14,091 nucleotides of DNA from Paracoccaceae bacterium (GCA_902525995.1 CABZJG010000023.1:1-14091), one strand, 5' to 3'; shown: positions 1-7,751, numbered from the stretch's first letter. Notes: generated from the letters alone by a model not told the origin. A program made the numbers and translations.

Positions 1-32
1 GTAGTAAAAGATGAGCATGTAGGAGGTTTTAG

Positions 33-404
33 ATGAACAAATTTATTGGACAGCAGGCATATCAGAATAATTCTGTGGCAAATCCCCAAATCGATGATGC
101 ACATGGCGCTGTATCAGTTTGCTTGGAAACGCTTTTGCACAATTTAAAGGTTCTTGCCGACAAACCTCCCCATGGCTCTGAACTTTTTAACCGTGTATCC
201 TCAAAATGCCTAACTGCAATATATATTCTTCAAACCAGTTTGGATTTTGAAAAGGGTGCTGTCATTGCTGACAACCTTTTCAAAATCTATGAGTATGTGA
301 AATACCAAGTCATCGCTAATTCTAAAAGTGACGAGGACGCCGATATTGATCAGGCCGTCAGCATTATTTCAGAAATATATAACTCGTGGAACTCCATCAA
401 ATGA
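33..404 (+). CDS. fliS: Flagellin export chaperone FliS
   Basis: This 123-residue protein resembles FliS, the cytosolic chaperone that binds the C-terminal helix of flagellin, stops premature polymerisation and delivers it to the export gate at FlhA. The N-terminal AYQNNSVANP segment (residues 9-18) matches the FliS start pattern (AYQ..., then a polar helix). The stretch LQTSLDFEKGAVIADNL (about 66-82), followed by a YEYV helix and a final ISEIYNSW helix, corresponds to the family's four-helix core. A strong Shine-Dalgarno AGGAGG at 21-26 sits 6 nt before the ATG. The stop overlaps the next start (ATGA at 401-404), so the two are translationally coupled. Length is normal for FliS. A promoter would lie outside the window; fliD often precedes fliS, but that cannot be seen here. 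Confidence 0.88.
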   Translation: MNKFIGQQAYQNNSVANPQIDDAHGAVSVCLETLLHNLKVLADKPPHGSELFNRVSSKCLTAIYILQTSLDFEKGAVIADNLFKIYEYVKYQVIANSKSDEDADIDQAVSIISEIYNSWNSIK

Positions 405-718
405 CTTGCACTACTTTGGAAAAACAAAATGTTGATCTTGTGAGCTTAAACCAAGCTTTGAAAGACTGCGTAGCCACCCAAGATATCGAAAAGGCTATTG
501 GTTTGGCCATCCAGCGCCAAAAAGCACTGATTGAGATTTTCGAAGCGGCAGAGAACAATCCATCTAAATTGGAAAACTTGGAAAAATTAGCAACCGAAAC
601 CTTAGAGTGCCTTAGTCAAGAAAAGATACTCTTAAGGGCTCAATCGTCAAAGAAACGAAATGACTTTCTGCTTCGTAAATCCGCAATCCAGGCCTACATG
701 GCACCTATTGCAGCCTAA
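401..718 (+). CDS. Small helical protein, FliT-like chaperone candidate
   Basis: A 105-residue, almost entirely alpha-helical, charged protein directly downstream of fliS. The ATG at 401 is preferred because it overlaps the fliS stop as ATGA; a GTG at 386 would add five residues and overlap fliS further. FliT, the usual partner gene after fliS, is a short all-helical chaperone for the filament cap FliD. Position, size and composition (helices around residues 10-35, 40-65 and 70-95) fit that role, but FliT sequences diverge strongly and no diagnostic motif is visible. The FliT assignment therefore rests on context. It ends 34 nt before the convergent flhF stop, with no obvious terminator between them. 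Confidence 0.7.
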   Translation: MTCTTLEKQNVDLVSLNQALKDCVATQDIEKAIGLAIQRQKALIEIFEAAENNPSKLENLEKLATETLECLSQEKILLRAQSSKKRNDFLLRKSAIQAYMAPIAA

Positions 719-752
719 TCTATAAGCGTTGGTGATTAAGAAAGACCTTCTG

Positions 753-2042
753 TCAAAGAGCCTCGCCCAAGACATATTCAATGAACCCCCGCATTATAGA
801 TTCGTCCACGAATTCGATGGGTTCATTGATCTCAGTGTCCCCAGAAAGACCAACGATTTTGCAGTTATTCTGATATAGCATCATTAGGTGCTTTATTGTA
901 ATTCGACCATAATCGCACTTGTTCAAAATCACTGAATTCACACCTCGACTTACCCTTAAGACCTCTGCCAGAGAACCTGTATTGATCGATGCTGGTAAGA
1001 CCAGAAGCAATTTGGCATGTGGTAAGTGTTTGCCTTTTTGTGCCAATGCCTCAAAAAAATCAAAATAATAGTCCCACGATATTTCAGTGAGTTGTTTTTC
1101 GGCATGAAAAACTGCTTCTGAATTAAATTTTTGCTGCTTTTCAAAAGGAAGATTGAAAAGTCGTGCACAATAGCTCAAACGGTCTAGCTCAAAGAACTTA
1201 TCTGGTGAGACTTCAAGAATGCGGGGCTTTTCTTCGCGAAACAAGCAATAGTGTTGCATCAATTTAGCACAGATTGTCGACTTTCCTGATCCTGGAGTGC
1301 CCAAAAGAACAATATTATAGTAAACATCCAATATTCTACGGCTGCTAGGATCCCAAAATAGCCTGACTAACGTTTTTAGTAGATGATCTTTGGTGATCGA
1401 GCCAGAAAACTCCGAAATAGAAAACTCTTTCTTTATAAACTGACCCGATAAACCAATATTCAAGAGATCACCAAAACTAAGTCGATCGCTTAGAGTTTCG
1501 GCTGGTTTGACTACTGTAGAATGTCCATCGGAATCGAACTGTTCTTCCCCGGTTTTGAGAGTAGGCTGATGCATGGTATTGTGAACTAAAATTTCACTTG
1601 CGGGGAAATCACCACTTGGTTCGTTTTGCTTTTGATCAGAAGTTTTGTTATCGGGGGCTTTTTCAAGAAGAGAACCTTCCTCGACAGATTTATCAACACC
1701 CTTATCTTGTAGCGGCTCATGCTCAACACTGGTCTGGGGCATTGGCGCAGTATTGGATTTAAACTCTTCCAAACCCATCAAATGACCTAATTTTGTGTCA
1801 TCTACGCGGGTGGGCAATGCTGCATTTTCCTGTAGCCTCTTGGACAAAACTAGCACAGAATTTTTTGGAGCTGTTTTTGCAGCACCTCTATCTGTTACAG
1901 GCTCTTGTAAAGACGCCGTTATTTCAACAAAATTGCCAACATTCTTAATTTCGATGATATAAGCATTTTCACCAAGATTATCCTGAACCTTTTCAAGTGC
2001 AGTTGCCGTATCCGCTGCTCTAAAAACTAGCTGATTTACCAT
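753..2042 (-). CDS. flhF: Divergent FlhF, SRP-type GTPase for flagellar placement
   Basis: A 429-residue protein with the FlhF architecture: a short N-terminal segment (MVNQLVFRAADTATALEKVQ, like the family's start), a long low-complexity acidic/polar B region (about 45-190), then a C-terminal NG GTPase region. The P-loop GTPGSGKST is at 248-256. A region aligning with the family's DTYR...QL.TYA.I.G.P stretch is present as SPDKFFELDRLSYCARLFNLPF (279-300), and NKCD (374-377) stands where FlhF has TKLD. The G3 motif DTAG appears to be replaced by DFFE (about 328-331), and the DTYR arginine is also absent, so hydrolysis may be weakened or lost. FlhF sets the number and site of polar flagella. 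It starts 26 nt after the flhA stop, in one operon; AGGGG lies just upstream of its ATG. Confidence 0.82.
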   Translation of the reverse strand: MVNQLVFRAADTATALEKVQDNLGENAYIIEIKNVGNFVEITASLQEPVTDRGAAKTAPKNSVLVLSKRLQENAALPTRVDDTKLGHLMGLEEFKSNTAPMPQTSVEHEPLQDKGVDKSVEEGSLLEKAPDNKTSDQKQNEPSGDFPASEILVHNTMHQPTLKTGEEQFDSDGHSTVVKPAETLSDRLSFGDLLNIGLSGQFIKKEFSISEFSGSITKDHLLKTLVRLFWDPSSRRILDVYYNIVLLGTPGSGKSTICAKLMQHYCLFREEKPRILEVSPDKFFELDRLSYCARLFNLPFEKQQKFNSEAVFHAEKQLTEISWDYYFDFFEALAQKGKHLPHAKLLLVLPASINTGSLAEVLRVSRGVNSVILNKCDYGRITIKHLMMLYQNNCKIVGLSGDTEINEPIEFVDESIMRGFIEYVLGEAL

Positions 2043-2068
2043 AACTGACCCCTACTAATGAAAACAAC

Positions 2069-4189
2069 TTATTCATCTTGTTCTGAACCAGAGCCATCTT
2101 GATCTGCTCCAGAAACAGTTGCTATTACATCAACTTTCTTGGTTTCAGGCAGTTCTGTGAATGACAGCACATTTAAGTCTGTTAAGTGCGCTCTTACCAT
2201 TTTTGATAGTTTCTTGCGAATTAATGGCGCGACAATTAAGAACGGTGTCTTACTTTCAGCCATTTGCTGTTCCACAACATCTGACAGTTGACGGATCATA
2301 TTCTGAGAAAGGTTCCCATCAATAATTAAATCTTCCTGCTGATTTTGCCGATCAGCATTGATTAAGAGGTTTTCGAATTCGGGATCTAGCGTAATCACAG
2401 GCACAGGATCTTTGTGGGGTACAATTCTTTGAAGTAATAAAGGCACCAAATGTGGGCGCAAAGCTTCTGCGGTATCAGCAACACTCAGGTTGCGGCCCGC
2501 CAATTCAGCCAAAATTTCAAGTATCTTACGCATATCATTGATAGGAATTTGTTCCTCAAGCAGTTTTTTCATCACTGCTGTCAAATTGTGCATCGGAATA
2601 AGTTTAGGAACGACCGATTCAACAAGCGAAGGGCTTTCCTCTGACAACTTATCGATGACTTGCTTTAACTCATCCTGACCAATCAACTCAAAGGCATGTT
2701 GCTCTACCATTCTTGAAAGTTGTGTAGTTATTACGGACTCTGGCTCGACAACAACATATCCTCTGGCCTCAGCGAGAGTTCTTTGTTGTTCAGTGATCCA
2801 ATAGGCCTCTAAACCAAAGGTTGGCTCAATGACTTTTTCGCCATCCAGTGCGACAGTCGCATCACCAGTTGGAATTGTAAGAAGCCTGCCAGGATAAACC
2901 TTATCTTCGGCAACAATCCTTTGGCCTATTTTAATCTGGTAAAAGTTAGGTTGAAGATTGAGATCATCTTTGATGCGCACGCTTGGGATTACAAATCCTA
3001 ATGACTTTGAAAGCTCTTTGCGTATGCCGGAAACTCTAGTGACCAAGGGGCCACTAATTTCGTCCTCAACCAAAGAAATAAGAGGGTAGCTTAGAATAAT
3101 GGAAATCCTTGCATTGTCTGCAATCTGATCTGCACTGACAATTCCATCGGTGTCTTCATGTTCTTGATCAGCACCATCACTGTCTTCACGATCAACTGCG
3201 GCACTACGATCTCGCCGGTTAATTAAAAATCCTATTGTTGCCGCAGTAACCGCAAACCCCATGAACAGGTTAGTTGGCATACCAGGAACAAGACCAATTA
3301 TTCCAATCACAGCAGCCACCGGATACCAGGCCCGGGCAATTCCAATTTCCTCACCAATATGCTCAGCCATAGCTTGGCTGGCCGAAACCCTCGTTACGAT
3401 TATGGCAGTTGCAATTGATAATAAAAGTGAAGGAATTTGTGCGACGAGACCATCACCAACAGATAAAACCACATAAAACTGAGCAGCATCACCAAGAGAT
3501 AAGTCGTGCTGCAATAAGCCAATTGAAACTCCGCCGATGATATTAATCGCAAGAATAAGAATCCCTGCGACAGCATCACCTTTAACAAATTTTGAAGCAC
3601 CATCCATGGCGCCATGAAAATCTGCTTCCCTCGCGACCTCCCCGCGTCTGAAGGTGGCCTCTTCTGGTGTTAAAATTCCAGCATTCAAATCTGCGTCAAT
3701 TGCCATTTGTTTGCCAGGCATCGCATCAAGTGTAAATCTGGCCGACACCTCTGAAACACGGCCAGCACCTTTGGTAATAACCACCAAATTTATTATCACC
3801 AAAATAGCAAAGACAAATATCCCCACCGCAAAATTACCAGCAATTACAAATTCACCAAAAGCTTGGATCACTTGGCCAGCGGCGTCAGTTCCCGTATGTC
3901 CATTGGCTAAAACAATGCGTGTTGAGGCCACATTCAATGCTAATCGCAAAACCGTTGCGACCAACAGCAAGGTCGGAAAACTTGAAAAATCAAGAGGCCT
4001 AAAGGTGTGTATTGCCACCATAAGGACAAGAAGCGACAATAAAATGTTAAAACTGAAGAAAATATCCAGCAGCACCGTCGGCAACGGTAGAACCATCATT
4101 GCCACTATGAACAAAATACCCAAAGGCAGCACCGCATCGCTGAGATATCGGCGTGACCAGGAAAACCCGAATGTTTCTAAATTTGCCAC
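2069..4189 (-). CDS. flhA: Flagellar type III export gate protein FlhA
   Basis: A 706-residue FlhA of normal family length. The N-terminal half has about eight hydrophobic segments (from residue 20 to about 320). It carries the FHIPEP-family signature, from GRVSEVSARFTLDAMPGKQM onward (143-162), and the following FVKGDAVAGI stretch, whose aspartate (about 205) corresponds to a proton-pathway residue in FlhA. After an acidic linker (about 330-350) comes the cytosolic domain that docks chaperone-substrate complexes such as FliS-flagellin and FliT-FliD. It forms the nonameric export ring in the inner membrane. The start is GTG at 4187-4189: the codon before it in frame is a stop, so no longer form is possible. 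It is first in an operon with flhF and is preceded by a near-perfect sigma-54 element. Confidence 0.97.
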   Translation of the reverse strand: MANLETFGFSWSRRYLSDAVLPLGILFIVAMMVLPLPTVLLDIFFSFNILLSLLVLMVAIHTFRPLDFSSFPTLLLVATVLRLALNVASTRIVLANGHTGTDAAGQVIQAFGEFVIAGNFAVGIFVFAILVIINLVVITKGAGRVSEVSARFTLDAMPGKQMAIDADLNAGILTPEEATFRRGEVAREADFHGAMDGASKFVKGDAVAGILILAINIIGGVSIGLLQHDLSLGDAAQFYVVLSVGDGLVAQIPSLLLSIATAIIVTRVSASQAMAEHIGEEIGIARAWYPVAAVIGIIGLVPGMPTNLFMGFAVTAATIGFLINRRDRSAAVDREDSDGADQEHEDTDGIVSADQIADNARISIILSYPLISLVEDEISGPLVTRVSGIRKELSKSLGFVIPSVRIKDDLNLQPNFYQIKIGQRIVAEDKVYPGRLLTIPTGDATVALDGEKVIEPTFGLEAYWITEQQRTLAEARGYVVVEPESVITTQLSRMVEQHAFELIGQDELKQVIDKLSEESPSLVESVVPKLIPMHNLTAVMKKLLEEQIPINDMRKILEILAELAGRNLSVADTAEALRPHLVPLLLQRIVPHKDPVPVITLDPEFENLLINADRQNQQEDLIIDGNLSQNMIRQLSDVVEQQMAESKTPFLIVAPLIRKKLSKMVRAHLTDLNVLSFTELPETKKVDVIATVSGADQDGSGSEQDE

Positions 4190-4227
4190 TTATTCCAACC
4201 CAAAAACCTATTCATAAAGAAACAAAA

Positions 4228-4242
4228 GCAAGAACTGTGCCA
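4228..4242 (-). promoter_or_regulatory. Sigma-54 type promoter for flhA-flhF
   Basis: Read on the minus strand, the sequence is TGGCAC-N5-TTGC, an exact match to the sigma-54 -24/-12 consensus with GG-N10-GC spacing. The predicted transcript start is near 4216, giving a leader of about 27 nt before the flhA GTG. Sigma-54 with an enhancer-binding activator drives middle flagellar genes in many Proteobacteria. No enhancer site was identified. Confidence 0.8.
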
Positions 4243-4273
4243 TTCTCATTCTTGTTTAAGGGTGATTTGACGT

Positions 4274-4289
4274 TGGCATGAATTATGCA
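4274..4289 (+). promoter_or_regulatory. Sigma-54 type promoter for flgP-flgT-lysM-flgA
   Basis: The sequence is TGGCAT-N5-ATGCA. It has the invariant GG (4275-4276) and GC (4287-4288) with 10 nt between them, one mismatch in each half. The predicted transcript start is near 4300, about 24 nt before the GTG of the lipoprotein gene. It lies back to back with the flhA sigma-54 element, with 31 nt between them. Confidence 0.68.
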
Positions 4290-4323
4290 TGTATGATTTT
4301 GAACAAGCTATGGAGTAAAGGCC

Positions 4324-4872
4324 GTGTCGAAACGTAAATTTACTTGGTCTGCAAAAAATAAATTTAAATCGCTTGCAGTTGGATCATTATGTATAACGTT
4401 GGTTGCGGGTTGCGAAGGCAGCTTTTCGTTACCAGGATTAGAGCTTCCAACATCTTCGAGTTCTCAAGCAGAATCCGATGATCTTGCAGCAATTAACAAT
4501 GCTGTTGCAGCAACTGCTGCGGTTACACAGCCCAAGGTAAAGGTCGTTCCAACCATTACCGGGATGGGGTATGCAAGCATTTCCTCACAACCAGCAAAAT
4601 CATCCAACCAAAGACGACTAATGGCAATAAGAGCTGCCAGGTTGGAGGCAATGAGGAATTTGACCGAACAAGTCCATGGTTTGAAAATCAATTCCCGAAC
4701 CACAATCATTGATGCAATTGTGCAAAATGATTCCCTACGAGCAACCGTAGAAGGTACCATTTTGGGCGCAAGGACTGTTCGCATTAACCCTGTTGGCAGC
4801 GATACATACGAAGTGGTCCTTGAGCTTGATCAAGCCTTGATTTCTACGATTATGAAAGCCGCTAGAGGCTGA
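4324..4872 (+). CDS. flgP: FlgP-like outer-membrane lipoprotein (LPP20 family)
   Basis: A 182-residue lipoprotein. The N-terminus is basic, then a hydrophobic core ends in the lipobox LVAGC, giving lipidation at Cys30. A Ser/Ala-rich linker (35-70) leads to a compact domain (about 78-180) with GMGYASISSQP and AIRAARLEAMRNLTEQVHGL. That is the pattern of FlgP/LPP20 lipoproteins, where the helix follows a GxGYA-type strand. In Vibrio FlgP is part of the H-ring around the flagellar base, and in Campylobacter it builds the basal disk. The start is GTG at 4324 with GGAG at 4312-4315. The flgT gene starts 2 nt after its stop. Family placement is good; the disk or H-ring role is inferred from the flgT neighbour. 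Confidence 0.8.
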   Translation: MSKRKFTWSAKNKFKSLAVGSLCITLVAGCEGSFSLPGLELPTSSSSQAESDDLAAINNAVAATAAVTQPKVKVVPTITGMGYASISSQPAKSSNQRRLMAIRAARLEAMRNLTEQVHGLKINSRTTIIDAIVQNDSLRATVEGTILGARTVRINPVGSDTYEVVLELDQALISTIMKAARG

Positions 4873-4874
4873 TT

Positions 4875-5996
4875 ATGCTACTAAGATTATTGCCCACGGC
4901 AACTTTCGCTGCACTTTGCATTCATCTGCTAACTGGGACACATACCAGCGCCCAAGCAGCTGAGATAAGCGCAGTGAACGCAACTGGGCAAGCGGCACTT
5001 TCCGGTCAGTCCATGCAAAAAGTTCGTCGCATTGCGTTAGAGGATGCCCTCTATTTGGCGGCCATCAGCGCTGGCACAGAAATTAGTGGCACCGCGATTT
5101 CGACGAATGGCATTCTTGTTCGCGATGTTGTGAGTTTAAACACAAATGCCCAACTTATTGATTTTTCCGTGCTGAAAGAAAGAAAAAACGAGACCCACTA
5201 TGAGGTTGTCGTTGAAGCTTATTTTGCCAAAAAAAGTAGATCTGAATGCCAAAACCCAAGGTTTCCATCCATTTTGCTCTTAAAGCCAAAGAGTTATGTT
5301 TCTTCAAATGTAGATGTTCGATATCATGAGTTAGCAGAAAACATTAGCGCTCAACTTCAAGATACTCTGGTGAAGTTCTACTCCGGGCCTGTACATGACT
5401 ATTCAAATTTGTCCCTTGACGATTATAAAAAATCAGTCTCCAAGAACAGGCTTTTTTCTTATTCCTCTTTGCAGTCAAACCAGCCTGCGTCCCATAGTGC
5501 AGATTTCATAATTGGTTCACTTGTTCGATTGCACCGCTCTGGTAAGACTTTAAATGCTGATGTTAAATTGAATGTTCTGATGGGCGCGGACCATTCCGTT
5601 TATACTGAATATGAGCGCCGCTTGACCGCGAAGCTTCCAGAGAAAACTCCCTTCAAAACACTTAATGTGCTTACACCGAAAGATATAGACCTGAATACTG
5701 AGCTGCTTATTGAGCCCGTTGAGCTGTTAAGTCAAAAATTGGTACACATAGCATGCAAGCCATTGCAAGGACGCTTGCAAGCTCAAGGGGACCAGCTCAC
5801 TTTTCCGTTTGGCCGTGACGCAGGCCTTAAAGCCGGAAGCTTGGCTTATGTGACGAATGGCAGCCAAAGCTGGAGCCTATTAGAAGTGAGAAAAGTTCTT
5901 CCAAAGTCTTCTATTATGGTTCCAATTAACAATACTCAAAATAAAACTAGATTGGTCAATCAAACTGTCCGTATAATTGAGGGAACAATCAGATGA
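4875..5996 (+). CDS. flgT: Flagellar H-ring protein FlgT
   Basis: A 373-residue periplasmic protein. The signal peptide covers about residues 1-28 (cleavage near SAQA-AE). The N-terminal domain (about 32-118) has the FlgT_N pattern: an alanine-rich helix from QKVRRIALEDALYLAA, then a strand pair ending HYEVVVEAYF. A middle domain (about 125-290) includes ADFIIGSLVRLHRSG, the kind of strand seen in FlgT_M/TolB-N-like folds. A C-terminal beta domain (about 300-370) contains LTFPFGRDAGLKAGSLAYV, as in FlgT_C. In Vibrio FlgT assembles the H-ring on the LP ring and helps recruit stator parts. It starts 2 nt after the flgP-like stop, and its own stop overlaps the next start as ATGA, so the cluster is tightly coupled. 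Confidence 0.82.
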   Translation: MLLRLLPTATFAALCIHLLTGTHTSAQAAEISAVNATGQAALSGQSMQKVRRIALEDALYLAAISAGTEISGTAISTNGILVRDVVSLNTNAQLIDFSVLKERKNETHYEVVVEAYFAKKSRSECQNPRFPSILLLKPKSYVSSNVDVRYHELAENISAQLQDTLVKFYSGPVHDYSNLSLDDYKKSVSKNRLFSYSSLQSNQPASHSADFIIGSLVRLHRSGKTLNADVKLNVLMGADHSVYTEYERRLTAKLPEKTPFKTLNVLTPKDIDLNTELLIEPVELLSQKLVHIACKPLQGRLQAQGDQLTFPFGRDAGLKAGSLAYVTNGSQSWSLLEVRKVLPKSSIMVPINNTQNKTRLVNQTVRIIEGTIR

Positions 5997-6328
5997 AAAC
6001 GATCATATGTACCCTAATCTTTCTGGTTTTCATTTCAGGTTCAGCATTTGCAACTGAGCCTTTTGTGGTTTTGCAAAATAGATCAGACGGCGGTTACGCT
6101 AGTTCTGAAAATTATATAGTTAAACGTGGGGATACATTAGCTAAAATCGTTGCACGATTTTATCCCAACAACACAGGACGTACTGAATTATTCCGTCAGA
6201 TCGTCGCGGACAATCCGCACGCATTTTTGAGAATGAACCCAAATATGTTGCTTGCTGGCAAAGTTTTGAAAATGCCAAACACGAGCGACATGGGACAGGA
6301 TCGTGGTGATGACATTTACTTTTTTTAA
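5993..6328 (+). CDS. Periplasmic LysM-domain protein in the H-ring operon
   Basis: A 111-residue secreted protein. The signal peptide is about residues 1-20 (cleavage after SAFA). A single LysM-like module spans about 41-95: it opens YIVKRGDTLAKIVARFYP, has an insert RTELFRQIVADNP, and closes NMLLAGKVLKMP, the shape seen in the N-terminal LysM of FimV-type proteins. LysM modules bind peptidoglycan glycan strands, so it could anchor the basal-body rings to the cell wall; that role is inferred. The ATG overlaps the flgT stop as ATGA, and the C-terminus overlaps the start of flgA, which ties it to the same operon. I do not recognise an established gene name. Confidence 0.72.
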   Translation: MKTIICTLIFLVFISGSAFATEPFVVLQNRSDGGYASSENYIVKRGDTLAKIVARFYPNNTGRTELFRQIVADNPHAFLRMNPNMLLAGKVLKMPNTSDMGQDRGDDIYFF

Positions 6329-7037
6329 ACGGGGCCTTCTCCTTGGCATCAGTCTCTTTTTTATATCAGGGACTGCCGCCTCATCAGATAGATTAACTGG
6401 GCCCGCCCTAAAAAAAGAAATTATCGCACAAGCTCAAAAATTGGGAGTTCAACTCGCGCCAGTTATCGCAGATCATAAAGTGTTTTACCCTTGCGCAACT
6501 GACCTAAAAATTGAGCCAAAATTTGATTCTTGGGAGACCATTCAAGTTTCTTGTACAGAGCCATATGCTTGGAAGCTGGTCTTTAGATCACATGTCGTAT
6601 CTGCTGAGCTTGCGGCGTCTAAAGAAGGCCAAAATCGAAAAGAAACATATAGCTATGTCGTATTTGACAGACCCGTTCAGAAAGGCACTGTTTTGTCAGT
6701 TGCAGATATTGCTACAGTGATGGATTTTTCTACCTGGGTTCCAGGCGCGTTTTCCAATAAAGATCAGATAATTGGTAGAAAATTAGCCCAGTCTGTACCT
6801 AAAGGGGTTCCAATTTTAGCCCGCCACCTCACACTAGATTTTGCCATTGAAAAAAATGCAATAATTGATATCATACTGGATAGGTCCGGCATTCAGGTAA
6901 CTGGCAAAGCAATCGCCTTATCTGATGGCCAAATTGGAGAAATAATTAGCGTTGCCAATCTAACCAGTGGTACAAAATTAAAAGCACTAATTAAAAATCG
7001 CCATCAAGCTCAAATAATTTCTAAACAATTGAATTAA
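6309..7037 (+). CDS. flgA: FlgA, periplasmic P-ring assembly chaperone (SAF domain)
   Basis: FlgA assists polymerisation of FlgI into the P ring. From the ATG at 6309 the protein has 242 residues: a signal peptide (about 1-24), an N-terminal region with two cysteines (62 and 82) that could form a disulfide, a SAF-type module (about 116-176, including VVFDRPVQKGTVLSVADI and the IIGRKLAQSVPKGVPIL stretch), and the FlgA C-terminal domain (IIDIILDRSGIQVTGKAIAL, then GEIISVANLTSG). Two in-frame GTGs lie 3 and 6 nt upstream, but the ATG with AGGA about 8 nt before it is the better start. It overlaps the LysM gene. The -35 box for the next unit lies within its final codons. Confidence 0.9.
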   Translation: MTFTFFKRGLLLGISLFFISGTAASSDRLTGPALKKEIIAQAQKLGVQLAPVIADHKVFYPCATDLKIEPKFDSWETIQVSCTEPYAWKLVFRSHVVSAELAASKEGQNRKETYSYVVFDRPVQKGTVLSVADIATVMDFSTWVPGAFSNKDQIIGRKLAQSVPKGVPILARHLTLDFAIEKNAIIDIILDRSGIQVTGKAIALSDGQIGEIISVANLTSGTKLKALIKNRHQAQIISKQLN

Positions 7038-7048
7038 GGGGCCGTTAT
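7022..7048 (+). promoter_or_regulatory. Sigma-28 (FliA) type promoter for flgM unit
   Basis: TAAA (7022-7025) is followed by exactly 15 nt and GCCGTTAT (7041-7048). The FliA consensus is TAAA-N15-GCCGATAA, so all of -35 and 6 of 8 bases of -10 match. The -35 lies inside the end of flgA. The predicted start is near 7055, about 50 nt before flgM. Confidence 0.7.
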
Positions 7049-7075
7049 ATGTTACGAAGGGATGCAATGTAAGGA

Positions 7076-7097
7076 TTGGGTAATGACTACCCAGGAG
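7076..7097 (+). promoter_or_regulatory. flgM leader hairpin touching the ribosome binding site
   Basis: Arms GGGTA (7078-7082) and TACCC (7088-7092) pair perfectly around a 5-nt loop. The outer T-A and T-G pairs extend the stem into the first bases of the Shine-Dalgarno AGGAG (7093-7097), which serves the ATG at 7105. Partial masking of the site could tune flgM translation, but this is inferred from one sequence only. Confidence 0.4.
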
Positions 7098-7104
7098 TTT
7101 AATT

Positions 7105-7452
7105 ATGGTTGATACAGTACAAAACCTAGTTGGAACCACGGCGGCAGTCGTCGTTCCTGAGTCGACAAGCGCTCCAAAGGTTTCCACTGGCGGAGCAGGT
7201 GCAACTTCTGCATCCGGTGAAGTTGGCTCAACTGCGCCAGCATCCCCAGTGACGGAATCCGATGCTGGTAGTGTGTCAGTAGACGTGAACTCTGCAATGG
7301 GATTAGTGGTAGATGCAATGAAAGATATGCCTCCTCCGATTGATCTTGAAGCTGTTTCACGGTTGAAAGCAGAAATTGCAAACAATGAGTATCCAGTGGA
7401 TTACGATAAGATATCTGATGCATTGATGGCTTCACTGAGTGACATTGTTTAA
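7105..7452 (+). CDS. flgM: FlgM, anti-sigma-28 factor
   Basis: A 115-residue protein. Its N-terminal 70 residues are rich in Ala, Ser, Thr, Val and Pro and look disordered. The C-terminal part carries the FlgM pattern: a helix VSRLKAEIANNEYPVDYDKI (84-103) followed by SDALMASL, matching the family's RLK..I..G.Y.VD...IA..L. FlgM binds FliA (sigma-28) until the hook-basal body is complete, then leaves through the flagellar export channel, which releases late-gene transcription. AGGAG lies 7 nt before the ATG. A sigma-28 type promoter just upstream would give the usual feedback loop, in which sigma-28 makes its own inhibitor. The partner sigma factor gene is not in the window. Confidence 0.83.
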   Translation: MVDTVQNLVGTTAAVVVPESTSAPKVSTGGAGATSASGEVGSTAPASPVTESDAGSVSVDVNSAMGLVVDAMKDMPPPIDLEAVSRLKAEIANNEYPVDYDKISDALMASLSDIV

Positions 7453-7463
7453 CGGCGGGCGTT

Positions 7464-7751
7464 TTGTCGAGTTCGTATAAAGAGGTATTTACAGATATCC
7501 TTTTGGACTTGGCGAAACTGCGCGAAGTAAGAAAAGACAGCTCTGACTATTTGGAAAGCTGTGAAAGAATTGCCTCAAAGCTTGAGACGACCCTCGCTGA
7601 TGTATCAGGCGGGGCCTCTGCGCTTGATAGCGATGACAAAACACTGCTTAATGAAATTTTCAGTCAACTCACAGCCGAAGAAACTTATGCAAACGCTTCT
7701 TCTGGCTTACGCGACATTTCCGATCTGAACAGGCTTTTTAACAATGACTAA
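7464..7751 (+). CDS. Small helical protein in FlgN position
   Basis: A 95-residue acidic, helical protein. It is 11 nt downstream of flgM and overlaps the next gene by 8 nt, so it is probably co-transcribed. In many flagellar clusters flgM is followed by flgN, the chaperone for the hook-filament junction proteins FlgK and FlgL. FlgN is also short and helical but usually about 140 residues, so this would be a short or different protein. The residues YLESCERIASKLETTLADVSG form a clear amphipathic helix. The start used is TTG (7464) with only a weak GGCGGG upstream. No family motif is visible, so the FlgN idea rests on position only. Confidence 0.62.
   Translation: MSSSYKEVFTDILLDLAKLREVRKDSSDYLESCERIASKLETTLADVSGGASALDSDDKTLLNEIFSQLTAEETYANASSGLRDISDLNRLFNND

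Noticed and set aside
3654..4217. Long plus-strand ORF of 187 codons opposite flhA
   Set aside because: It is the antisense shadow of the membrane half of flhA; no ribosome binding site and no recognisable protein features.
6903..6919. Sigma-54-like GG-N10-GC match (TGGCAA-N5-TCGC)
   Set aside because: It is inside flgA, about 200 nt from the next start, which already has a better-placed sigma-28 type promoter; likely chance.
7049..7072. Seven-codon upstream ORF before flgM
   Set aside because: The predicted transcript start (about 7055) lies downstream of its ATG, so it would not be in the mRNA.
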